Both the position numbers and the translations under genes were made by a program. Below are positions 53,031 to 60,635 of a stretch of DNA of 64,000 nucleotides, in pieces; positions within the stretch are counted from its first letter, which is position 1, and each line of letters opens with the position of its first letter. This stretch comes from Palsa-360 sp964622265 (lineage in GTDB: Bacteria; Acidobacteriota; Terriglobia; Acidiferrales; UBA7541): contig CAZUNI010000011.1 of NCBI GenBank assembly GCA_964622265.1, forward strand, positions 31,883-95,882, given 5' to 3'. The notes beneath the pieces are model-generated. The model was not told where the DNA came from, searched no databases, and saw nothing but the letters and a program-made list of their open reading frames with translations.

Positions 53031-53453
53031 ATGCGAAATGCTTTGGCCGCCTCTTTGTTGGCGCTCTTACTGGGATTGTCGTCTGGACGACTTACTTACG
53101 CACACCATGGCTACGCGGAGTTCGACATGAAACACTCCGTCACCTTAACCGGAACAGTCACAGCGCTGTCGTTGGCCAACCCTCATTCCTCGTTTAACTT
53201 TGACGTGAAGGATGAAAATGGCCATGTCAGCCATTGGGGTGTCCAATTTGGCGTGCTGCGGGATTTAAGGGACCAGGGGTGGACCGACGATACGCTTAAG
53301 GCCGGGGATGAAATTAAGGCCCCTGTGCATCCCAGAAAAGATGGAGAACCCGCGGGCGTTCTTGCCGGTGAAATCAAGTACGCGGATGGCCGAGCGCTAA
53401 CCCTGACCCCGCCTAAAGGCCAACCGCACTTTTCCAAGCCCATAAGGTGGTAA
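53031..53453 (+). CDS. DUF6152 family exported protein
   Basis: A 140-residue secreted protein of family DUF6152. A signal peptide (1-24, ending LTYA) precedes the family start HHGYAEFDMKHSVTLTGTVT and a beta-rich body containing LANPHSSFNFDV. Small one-domain OB-like proteins of this family are abundant in Acidobacteriota; function unknown. The mature N terminus carries a His pair that could bind metal. Confidence 0.88.
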   Translation: MRNALAASLLALLLGLSSGRLTYAHHGYAEFDMKHSVTLTGTVTALSLANPHSSFNFDVKDENGHVSHWGVQFGVLRDLRDQGWTDDTLKAGDEIKAPVHPRKDGEPAGVLAGEIKYADGRALTLTPPKGQPHFSKPIRW

Positions 53454-53597
53454 AAATAATAACTTTGCGCAGGCTTGAGGACGGCGCTATTGCGGCTTTC
53501 GCGCCATCTGCTGCATGGCGAGCAACAAGACCGGGTTTGAGGATTGGCCTGTTTTCGGGCGTATGCTATAAAGAAGTCCCGGCCAACCCGGACAACT

Positions 53598-54185
53598 GTG
53601 CCCTTTATCAATTTTCCTGCTCGCGAAATTAACTGCAAGCTCGTGTACTACGGTCCAGGTCTGGGTGGAAAAACCGCCAACCTACAGTGGATTTATGACA
53701 ATACTGGGGTCGCTCAAAAGGGCAAGATGATCTCATTGGCGACCGAGACCGACCGCACTTTGTTCTTCGATTTTCTTCCCATCGATCTTGGCACCGTGCG
53801 CGGGTTCAAGACGCGAATCCACCTCTATACCGTGCCCGGGCAGGTCTTTTACGAAGCCAGCCGCAAACTGATCCTGAAAGGCGCGGATGGCGTGGTTTTT
53901 GTGGCGGATTCGCAGGAAGAGCGGCTGGACGCCAATCTGGAAACGCTGGACAACCTGCGCGAACACCTGAAGGAGCACAAACTCGACTTCGCGACGATTC
54001 CCTACGTGCTGCAACTCAATAAACGCGATCTACCGGGCGTCCTCCCCATTGAAGAATTGGCAAAGCAACTACAGGTTAAGGGTGAGCCCATTACGGAAGC
54101 CGTAGCCATAACAGGCCAGGGCGTCTTTGAAACCCTGCGTGAAGTGACCAAGCTCGTACTGGCTGAATTAAAAAAGGGCGGATAG
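53598..54185 (+). CDS. mglA: MglA-like small GTPase
   Basis: A 195-residue Ras-like bacterial GTPase of the MglA family, which sets cell polarity and drives gliding or pilus switching in Myxococcus. G1 is GPGLGGKT (19-26), the switch/G3 region is TVPGQ (78-82) and G4 is NKRD (141-144). The GTG at 53598 gives the normal family start (MPFINFPAREINCKLVYYGP). No MglB (roadblock) regulator is nearby. A diguanylate cyclase follows 170 bases later. Confidence 0.93.
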   Translation: MPFINFPAREINCKLVYYGPGLGGKTANLQWIYDNTGVAQKGKMISLATETDRTLFFDFLPIDLGTVRGFKTRIHLYTVPGQVFYEASRKLILKGADGVVFVADSQEERLDANLETLDNLREHLKEHKLDFATIPYVLQLNKRDLPGVLPIEELAKQLQVKGEPITEAVAITGQGVFETLREVTKLVLAELKKGG

Positions 54186-54355
54186 TTTTTTCCCCGGCAG
54201 AAAAACTCAAGCGCCTGAACTGTCCTAAACCAATCATCTGGCCTAAAGCACAGTGTCGAATTCCACTACGCGCCGGCACATTCTTTAGTTGCCAGGTTGC
54301 ACCAGATTTATAATTGCTCATCGAACCTCAACTCGCTTGGTACGTTGGATCAACC

Positions 54356-55216
54356 ATGATTTCATCACCCTTGGCAGCTTTCGGACAGTCTCTGGACCCC
54401 TCGGCAGAAGCGCGTCTTGCGGAGGTACAGGAAAAGCTTCGAAAATTGGAGCGGCGGGACTGGTGGCTATGGATCATGGCGTTCGCGGTAATGCTGCTGC
54501 TCACATTCGCCGTCTTCTCGATGAGCTTCCCGGAATTGGCAAAAGTTGACGATCCGTTCTTCCAGTTTAGCCTGAATCAATCGGTGCGAGGGTTGATCGG
54601 GCTGGTTTTGCTGTTCAACACCTACACGATCTATCAGCAAGTAACGGTGAAGCGATTGCGCCGGCAGTTTTCCAAACAGCTCGATGAAATGAGGATTCTG
54701 CAGGTTCGAGCCGAGGAATTCCATCGGCTGGCACTGGTAGATCCGCTTACGGGGCTGTATAACCGCCGCGTCGCAGAGGAGCGACTTACCGCGGAGGCTT
54801 CCCGGTCGCAACGTTACGGCCATCCGCTGACGGTGCTCGCCCTCGACCTGGATAAATTCAAAGAAATTAACGATACCTACGGGCATCTCGCCGGGGATCA
54901 GGTCTTGAAAGAATTCGCCGCACGTCTTAGCACCGCGATCCGTTTGTCGGACTTTGCAGCGCGGATGGGCGGTGACGAATTTCTGGTCTTACTGCCGGAA
55001 TGCCTGACCAGCCAGGTGGAAGTGTTGCTGGCGCGGTTGAGGCCCATGGAAATCGATTGCGGAGGGCAAAAAATTCCCATCCGCTTTTCGGCCGGATGGG
55101 TTGGGTATGAGCCAGGTGAAAACACCGAACAATTCCTGGAGCGTGCGGACCGGACCCTATATGCGGACAAGCGCACGAAGAAAGCAATAGCCAAAGATAA
55201 TATTCCATTGGCCTAA
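54356..55216 (+). CDS. Membrane GGDEF diguanylate cyclase
   Basis: Makes cyclic di-GMP. The 286-residue protein has two helices (about 36-56 and 78-93), a short coiled linker and a GGDEF domain. The active site is GGDEF (205-209) with metal-site LALDLDKFKEINDTYGH. An inhibitory I-site RxxD (R196-D199) lies exactly five residues before it, so product feedback is expected. It has no recognised extracellular sensor. The ATG at 54356 is preferred to a TTG upstream. Confidence 0.93.
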   Translation: MISSPLAAFGQSLDPSAEARLAEVQEKLRKLERRDWWLWIMAFAVMLLLTFAVFSMSFPELAKVDDPFFQFSLNQSVRGLIGLVLLFNTYTIYQQVTVKRLRRQFSKQLDEMRILQVRAEEFHRLALVDPLTGLYNRRVAEERLTAEASRSQRYGHPLTVLALDLDKFKEINDTYGHLAGDQVLKEFAARLSTAIRLSDFAARMGGDEFLVLLPECLTSQVEVLLARLRPMEIDCGGQKIPIRFSAGWVGYEPGENTEQFLERADRTLYADKRTKKAIAKDNIPLA

Positions 55217-55360
55217 GTGGCTTCGAAGTCCTCCCAATAGTCTTTAGAACTTTTGCATTCGACAACCCCAGACAACAACTTTTTCTGGAACTTCCCTCCA
55301 AGCTATGCCGAATTTCGCAGAAATGGCGATGAGATATCCAAAAATCCGAAACTTTGAAAA

Positions 55361-55398
55361 TAAAAAGGGAGGTGAAAACCTGACGGTCTTCACCTCCC
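55361..55398 (-). terminator. Strong minus-strand intrinsic terminator
   Basis: Outer arms GGGAGGTGAA (55367-55376) and TTCACCTCCC (55389-55398) pair perfectly, and ACC/GGT extend the stem inside after one mismatch, around a TGAC loop. On the minus strand the stem is followed by TTTTTATTTT. It would end the hybrid-kinase message (245 bases after its stop) or a small RNA. Confidence 0.85.
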
Positions 55399-55519
55399 GG
55401 GGTGGGTGGGGGTGTTGCTGAGTAAAGCCGCCAAAACCTAACGTCTTCCCAACGAAGTGATGCCCTCATCGCCACAGATACGGCGAGGAAATATCACGGA
55501 AACCAAGATCATAGCCATC

Positions 55520-55548
55520 AAATAACATAAGCTTATTGCATAAGTCAA
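55520..55548 (-). promoter_or_regulatory. Possible small-RNA promoter
   Basis: On the minus strand TTGACT (55543-55548) and TTATTT (55520-55525) are separated by 17 bases; the -35 lies in the first unit of the tandem repeat. The -10 is weak. A transcript from here would end at 55361-55398 after about 150 bases. Confidence 0.35.
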
Positions 55549-55576
55549 TCACTATTATTGCATATGTCAATCACTA
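55533..55576. repeat. Tandem 22-bp direct repeat
   Basis: TTATTGCATAAGTCAATCAC-TA (55533-55554) and the adjoining copy TTATTGCATATGTCAATCAC-TA (55555-55576) differ at one base. They are much more AT-rich than the surroundings. Direct repeats two helix turns apart can be protein-binding sites; no binding protein is known. Confidence 0.75.
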
Positions 55577-55642
55577 ATTGTCCAGCAAAGGGGCTTAAAA
55601 ATAGTTCGAAAAGTGTGGTGTAATCAACAATGGAATGACTCT

Positions 55643-57970
55643 TCATACGGGTCTGAAATGCTTCGCGGCTTTGCGGTCGAGTGCTTCACGTACCCGCCGG
55701 CCGAGCACCCGGGGACTGTAAGGCTTTTGCAGAACAGCCATTCCGCGATCAACGATCTCGGTCAGTGCAGCGGTTTCATTGCTATAGCCAGTCGCAAAAA
55801 CAACGGGGACGTCGGAGTTGATGGCGTTGATCGCCTCATAGGTTTCCGGTCCACTTCGGCGAGGCATGATGACGTCCATCAGGATGAGGCCAATGGAGTT
55901 GCGGTGGGCGGAAAACACTTCCAACGACTCTTCGCCGTCTCGCGCGAGCAGTATGCGATAACCAAGGGATTCCAGCGTGGCTCGCGCCATTTCGCGGACG
56001 CCCTCATGATCTTCGGCAATCAGGATGGTCTCATTGCCACCCAGCGCCGGTTGGCCTTCGATGAAAGAGACCTGATTTTCCGAGGGTGTCGCATTTTCAC
56101 TTACAGGGAGGAAGACGCGGAAAGTGCTTCCTTTGCCCGGTTCGCTAATCACCTGAATAAAGCCATTGTGTTGCTTTACAATGCCGTAGACAGTTGCCAA
56201 CCCCAGGCCCGTTCCTTTGCCGATTCCCTTGGTCGTAAAGAATGGTTCGAAAATGCGTTCGCGAACGCTCGCGGTCATGCCGATTCCCGTATCGCTTACA
56301 GATAGCGAGGCAAACTTTCCGGGCTCGAGCGCGGCATTCTGGCGACAATCCTCCTCGGAAAACTCCACATTGCGCGTTTCGATCGACAGGCGTCCACCGC
56401 TCGGCATGGCATCGCGAGAATTGATGCATAAATTCATCAAGACCTGCTCGATCTGCGTGGGATCGACGAGCACAACAGCCAAATCCTCCGCCAGGCATGT
56501 GTTCAACTCGATGTTCTTACCGATCACTCCTCCGAGCAGGTTTACTACATCCTGAACGGATTGGTTCAAGCTGAGATTCCGAGGTTCCAGAATTTGACGC
56601 CGCGCAAAAGCGAGCAGCTGGTGGACTAACCCGGTGACCCGGTCGCACTGGAGGCGAATTTTCTTAAAGTATCCGGCATAGGCCTCCCCATTGGACTCTG
56701 CCGCTTCCTCTCCCAACTCTGCCCAGCCAAGAATGGCCCCGATTACGTTATTGAAATCATGAGCGATCCCTCCGGCGAGCTGACCGATGGCTTCAAATTT
56801 CTGCGCTTGCCGGAGCTGTTGTTCCAGTGAACGGCGCTCCGTGATGTCCCTGGAGACCGTGGCAATAGAGCAAATCTCTTCCGTCTGGGGGTCCTTGACC
56901 TGGAAAGCCACGCAGTCCATTGGAATAGTTTGTCCCGTCTGACGATGACGGAATCGCAATTCTCCTTTCCAATATCCCGATGAAAAGATCGCAGGGAAAA
57001 TGGTATCCCGGACCAGCGGTAGATCTTCCGGGACTACATAGTCCTTGGAATGAGTCCCTGGAACCGATTCCGGGCCACCCATGCCCAGCAAAGCGCGTCC
57101 CGCCGGATTCACGTACTCAAGATTGTCCTTCAAATCCGCTACGGCAATAAAATCACGGCTGTTTTCCACCAGAGTAAAGAACTTTTGTCGTTCCGCTTCC
57201 GCGCGTTTGCGTTCCGTAATGTCCTGGGCAACCACGAGCGCGGAGGGTTGTCCGGCGTATTCCATAGCGTGCAGGAAAATATCCACATCGATCATCGATC
57301 CGTTCTTCAGACGGTGATGCCAATGCCCCCCGGTCTTGTCGCCGGCTGTGCGTACTTGAAGGGTCTGGAGCAGTCTGGGCACTTCCTCCGTCGGATGCAG
57401 GTCGGTGATACTCATCTGCAGGAATTCGATCTGCGAGTACCCATAGTGATCGATGGCCGACTCGTTGACCTGCATAAATTGAAAGCTCTTCGAGTCAAAC
57501 ACCCACATGGGCAGCGGGTTATGGGAGAAAAGAAACAGCGAATTGGATTCGCTTTGGCGGAGTGCATCGACCATGAAGATGCGTGCATCCCGCAAGGTCT
57601 TTTCTTCAAGAGCGCGCAATAAAACTACGGGAAGGCGCGCCAGGTTGCCTTTCAAAACGTAATCTGTGACGCCTTGCTTGATGCATTCGACCGCGATTTC
57701 CTCGCCCAACATCCCGGTGATTAGAATGAAAGGAATATCGCTGACGGTCTTACGCACCACCGACAAAGCATCCATGCCGGTCCACCCCGACAGGCGGTAT
57801 TCGGCCAGGATGATGTCATAGCGAAAACGGCGGAGGTGGTCGAGTAGTTCCTCCATGGTGCTGACGATGTGGGGACGGCACTTGAATCCCGCCTGCTGAA
57901 GTTCGCGAAGGTTCAGTTCGGCATCGGCGACGGTGTTTTCGATTACTAGCGCCCGCAACGGTGTTGCCAT
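55643..57970 (-). CDS. Hybrid histidine kinase: pseudo-REC, PAS, PAS, HK, REC
   Basis: A 775-residue soluble signalling protein. Residues 5-125 form a receiver in which the phosphoacceptor is Glu (E57, ILAEYRLSGW) and the acidic pair is EN, so it mimics or replaces phosphorylation. Two PAS domains follow (about 140-255 and 265-385, each ending in a DITER motif), then the HisKA H-box GGIAHDFNN (His 404), an ATPase domain with CINSRDAMPSGG, DTGIGM and GKGTGLGLATVYGI, and a C-terminal receiver with a normal Asp (LILMDVIMP). The ATG at 57970 is used; a TTG 26 codons upstream is possible. No output gene is adjacent. Confidence 0.92.
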   Translation of the reverse strand: MATPLRALVIENTVADAELNLRELQQAGFKCRPHIVSTMEELLDHLRRFRYDIILAEYRLSGWTGMDALSVVRKTVSDIPFILITGMLGEEIAVECIKQGVTDYVLKGNLARLPVVLLRALEEKTLRDARIFMVDALRQSESNSLFLFSHNPLPMWVFDSKSFQFMQVNESAIDHYGYSQIEFLQMSITDLHPTEEVPRLLQTLQVRTAGDKTGGHWHHRLKNGSMIDVDIFLHAMEYAGQPSALVVAQDITERKRAEAERQKFFTLVENSRDFIAVADLKDNLEYVNPAGRALLGMGGPESVPGTHSKDYVVPEDLPLVRDTIFPAIFSSGYWKGELRFRHRQTGQTIPMDCVAFQVKDPQTEEICSIATVSRDITERRSLEQQLRQAQKFEAIGQLAGGIAHDFNNVIGAILGWAELGEEAAESNGEAYAGYFKKIRLQCDRVTGLVHQLLAFARRQILEPRNLSLNQSVQDVVNLLGGVIGKNIELNTCLAEDLAVVLVDPTQIEQVLMNLCINSRDAMPSGGRLSIETRNVEFSEEDCRQNAALEPGKFASLSVSDTGIGMTASVRERIFEPFFTTKGIGKGTGLGLATVYGIVKQHNGFIQVISEPGKGSTFRVFLPVSENATPSENQVSFIEGQPALGGNETILIAEDHEGVREMARATLESLGYRILLARDGEESLEVFSAHRNSIGLILMDVIMPRRSGPETYEAINAINSDVPVVFATGYSNETAALTEIVDRGMAVLQKPYSPRVLGRRVREALDRKAAKHFRPV

Positions 57971-58253
57971 GTTCCAAGTTGCGGGGTGTTCCAGGTGAGA
58001 GGCGGTTTGACTCACAGTGTCACCCGGATTGGAAACCACAGGCAGCAATCTCCATGCGGTAAGAAGCTATTCGTCCATATCGAGCACCGCAAGGGTTCCA
58101 TTCAGCCTCCTGCTTTCCAAAGTTCAGCCGCTAAGCGCGCAATCGTCTCGAGAAGCTCATCCCGGATGAAAAAACACGGCATTCGAGGGAGATATCGGCA
58201 AAATGAGGTATTGCCTTCAATGAAAAGTGCGGGAGGGCACCGAAGCGGACAAT

Positions 58254-59174
58254 CTAGGCGGAAGTCATCTGTTTAATGGAAGCTGCCGGGGAGGAATTGG
58301 GCTGCTTGTTGCGTTTCTGTTCATACATCTGCATATCGGCAAGGCGAAGCAGTTCATCTAGCGGCTGCTGAAGAACTGCGGGGACATCCGCGATGCCGAC
58401 GCTGAGGGAAAGACGAAAACCGAAGGTGGAAAGTGCGTTGGTAAAGTCCACGCGTTGCTGCAATCGCTTGCGCACGTGCAGCGGGGATTCCTTGCATGCA
58501 TCCGTCATCAAAATGCAGAATTCATCGCCGCCCAGCCGCGCAAGAATATCGGATTGACGAAAACAGGCGCGCAGGATGTTCGCAGTTGCGACCAATGCGC
58601 GGTTGCCGACCAGATGGCCGTACGTGTCGTTGATCGACTTCAGGTCGTCCACATCCACATACACCAGCAGGGCTGCGCCCCTGCGCTGGATCATACGCAA
58701 ATGCTGCTCGGCAAGCGCCAGGAATCCCCGCCGGTTTTGCAAGCCAGTCAAATCGTCCAGCAGCGAGAGCGTTTGCAGCGCCTTCTGCAAGCGATGGCGC
58801 TCGATGGCAAAACGCAACGAGCGGATAAGCATGGGGCGGTCGAGCTTCCCTTTGGTGAGAAAATCCTGCGCGCCTTGTTGCAGCGATTCCAGAGCCAGCG
58901 ATTCATTTTCGGATTCAGACAAAATCAGAACAGGGACGCGCGGCGCGGCGGACACAACCGCGTGGACAACCGAGCGGGCCTGCCGCTGATCCTGCCCAAT
59001 ATCGAGCAGCAAGACGTCGGCGTCTTCCCGCTCGAGGGATTCGACGGCGGGCTCCATATCGCTTACGTGGGTAATTCGAAATTGACTCGAGCCTTTGGAA
59101 TCCAGCAAGCAGCGCAGCTTCTGTGCCTGCTCAACGTCACCCACCAGGAGAATGCGAATAGGGTCTCCATTCAT
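58254..59174 (-). CDS. Response regulator diguanylate cyclase (REC-GGDEF)
   Basis: A 306-residue two-component output protein making cyclic di-GMP, like PleD/WspR. The receiver has its phospho-Asp at D58 (LLLDIG) and a conserved Lys (FLTKGKLD). The GGDEF domain has GGDEF at 215-219, VYVDVDDLKSINDTYGH, and an I-site R206-D209. The ATG at 59174 is chosen. It is encoded just upstream of the hybrid kinase in the same direction (283 bases apart), so the kinase may be its phosphodonor (inference). Confidence 0.93.
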   Translation of the reverse strand: MNGDPIRILLVGDVEQAQKLRCLLDSKGSSQFRITHVSDMEPAVESLEREDADVLLLDIGQDQRQARSVVHAVVSAAPRVPVLILSESENESLALESLQQGAQDFLTKGKLDRPMLIRSLRFAIERHRLQKALQTLSLLDDLTGLQNRRGFLALAEQHLRMIQRRGAALLVYVDVDDLKSINDTYGHLVGNRALVATANILRACFRQSDILARLGGDEFCILMTDACKESPLHVRKRLQQRVDFTNALSTFGFRLSLSVGIADVPAVLQQPLDELLRLADMQMYEQKRNKQPNSSPAASIKQMTSA

Positions 59175-59401
59175 GGACACGTGAAAACCTCGCGATCCCT
59201 GCGCCTGCGCACGCGCGTCGCTCCATGCCTCTCGATGCAAACGAGAGGAGGACCAAGCGATGCCTCAGCAGTCTGCGCAAACGGGGAATCAGCTTTCTGG
59301 AAGGGGTACAACCACTGTCTTTCAACGCGGAAAAGTTGTCAAGGTTTGTGCCGATTGAAAGTGCTTGGAAAGCAATGTTCCAAATTGGGAGTGCAACTAC
59401 G

Positions 59402-60001
59402 TCAACCGCGTCCGAAGCTCACTAATCCTCGAATGTCATCATTGTTCGCGTCGGCAACCCTCAGACATCGGATGTATTCCCGGCGCGCAGACTCCACATT
59501 TTTCAACCTTATTGATCCCCAGGTAAATTCCTCGCCACCGTTTTTCACTGCGATCACGTCGGCAAGAAGCCGGGCATGCCTTCCGTTTCCGTTGGGGAAC
59601 GGGTGTATCCAGACGAGCCGATGATGAAAACGGATTGCAATTTCATCCAGGTCGAACGTCCGGCTGTCGATCCAGTAGTGGGCGTCCTCAAGAAGGGCCG
59701 CAATCCCGTTCATGATTTGGTGAAACGGGACGCCCAGGTTCTTTCCCGTCTTCCGGTACTTTCCTGCCCATTTCCAGGTTTGATCGAACATCCTCCTGTG
59801 GAGTTCTCGAAGATAGGGCTCTATGAGCGGGTCTTCCCGCTTCATCACGCGAGGGTTCAGAGCCCAATCCTTCGCTGCCAGGTTGTTCTGGCGCTCCCAT
59901 TCATTTAATTCCTCTTTTGTGGACAGGTTCGGAATCAGTTGGGACAATTCGTCGTGGTCGAGCGGAGTACTGCCGGGATTTTGATACAGGTTGCGGATCA
60001 T
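59402..60001 (-). CDS. Mobile mystery protein B (Fic domain AMP-transferase-like)
   Basis: A 199-residue Fic protein of the 'mobile mystery protein B' family. The catalytic loop is complete: HPFPNGNGR (H133-R141), so it should modify target proteins with AMP or a related nucleotide. The N-terminal part (STPLDHDELSQLIPNLSTKE, ELNEWERQNN) is family-specific. It follows mobile mystery A, whose stop lies 8 bases before this ATG; a GTG at 60010 overlapping that stop is an alternative. The target is unknown. Confidence 0.93.
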   Translation of the reverse strand: MIRNLYQNPGSTPLDHDELSQLIPNLSTKEELNEWERQNNLAAKDWALNPRVMKREDPLIEPYLRELHRRMFDQTWKWAGKYRKTGKNLGVPFHQIMNGIAALLEDAHYWIDSRTFDLDEIAIRFHHRLVWIHPFPNGNGRHARLLADVIAVKNGGEEFTWGSIRLKNVESARREYIRCLRVADANNDDIRGLVSFGRG

Positions 60002-60009
60002 GTCGCCCA

Positions 60010-60447
60010 CTACTTTTTGGGTCTGCGCTTCATCTCCCGGTCGATTAACTCTTTCACGTTTCCCGAAGCCTGGTTTTCCAGCGCCATGGAGTGTTCGACG
60101 GACAGCACGCGCCTGGTCGCTTCGCTCCGCGCCCGTTTTTCCGCGAGTTTCTGAATGGTGCCGGACTTGGGAACGATTGCATAGATCAGTTCGCACTCCA
60201 TCGCTTCTGCGGCGCGTCGAAGATTTTTGAGGGTGATTCGATCCTCGGCCTCGGCCGTCTCGAAATCGATCAGGCTCTGTTGTTTCACCTGCATGGCCCT
60301 GGCTACTTGCTGCTGGGACATTCCTAAAGCTTCGCGGATGGCCCGTATCCAGCCGCGGGTTGGACGTAACGTGCGCTTAGCCCCTTTAAATGTGTTGAGG
60401 GCACCGGTCAATTGTTTCAAGCGCAGTTCTCTGTAGGCGGGTTTCAT
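60010..60447 (-). CDS. Mobile mystery protein A (XRE-family regulator)
   Basis: A 145-residue helix-turn-helix protein, the constant partner of mobile mystery protein B. The HTH is at about residues 36-62 (WIRAIREALGMSQQQVARAM, then QVKQQSLIDFETAE). These pairs occur on plasmids, islands and other mobile regions. Two perfect palindromes in its promoter (60458-60475 and 60489-60508) make autoregulation very likely. The ATG at 60447 begins the family N terminus MKPAYRELRLKQL. Confidence 0.93.
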   Translation of the reverse strand: MKPAYRELRLKQLTGALNTFKGAKRTLRPTRGWIRAIREALGMSQQQVARAMQVKQQSLIDFETAEAEDRITLKNLRRAAEAMECELIYAIVPKSGTIQKLAEKRARSEATRRVLSVEHSMALENQASGNVKELIDREMKRRPKK

Positions 60448-60457
60448 GGCGCTCACT

Positions 60458-60475
60458 TACAGGTTATAACCTGTA
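60458..60475. promoter_or_regulatory. Operator palindrome O2 of the mobile mystery operon
   Basis: A perfect 18-bp palindrome, TACAGGTTATAACCTGTA. It lies in the untranslated leader, 10 bases before the mobile mystery A start codon. Its centre is 32 bases (three helix turns) from that of O1, with the same TACAGG/CCTGTA half-sites. Confidence 0.85.
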
Positions 60476-60485
60476 TTCTAGAATG

Positions 60486-60513
60486 AGTATACAGGCTATA
60501 GCCTGTATGTCAA
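60486..60513 (-). promoter_or_regulatory. Promoter of the mobile mystery A/B operon
   Basis: On the minus strand -35 TTGACA (60508-60513) and -10 TATACT (60486-60491) are separated by 16 bases. Both match or nearly match the sigma-70 consensus. Operator O1 fills the spacer and overlaps both boxes by a few bases. Confidence 0.8.
60489..60508. promoter_or_regulatory. Operator palindrome O1 of the mobile mystery operon
   Basis: A perfect 20-bp palindrome, ATACAGGCTATAGCCTGTAT, inside the promoter spacer. It shares half-site TACAGG with O2. Occupancy by the HTH protein would exclude RNA polymerase. Confidence 0.87.
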
Positions 60514-60635
60514 GCCTGGCGTTCCCGGCTGTCGCCATCGCTACAGCGCGACAGACCTGTGGACCTGCGACACCGATTCAAGTAAAGTTTGAAAAGTCGA
60601 TCCAGGTTCTATTGGGGTTCTATCGGGAGGCACTT

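Larger units (their letters stand above)
55217..55642. other. 426-base convergent intergenic region
   Basis: It lies between two converging genes yet holds a minus-strand terminator (55361-55398), a tandem 22-bp repeat (55533-55576) and a possible minus-strand promoter (55520-55548). There is no credible protein gene. See the small RNA finding. Confidence 0.6.

Noticed and set aside
53454..53597. In-frame upstream extension of the mglA gene from 53544
   Set aside because: The MglA family starts at the MPFINF-like segment; the extra residues are not conserved in character and the GTG at 53598 fits.
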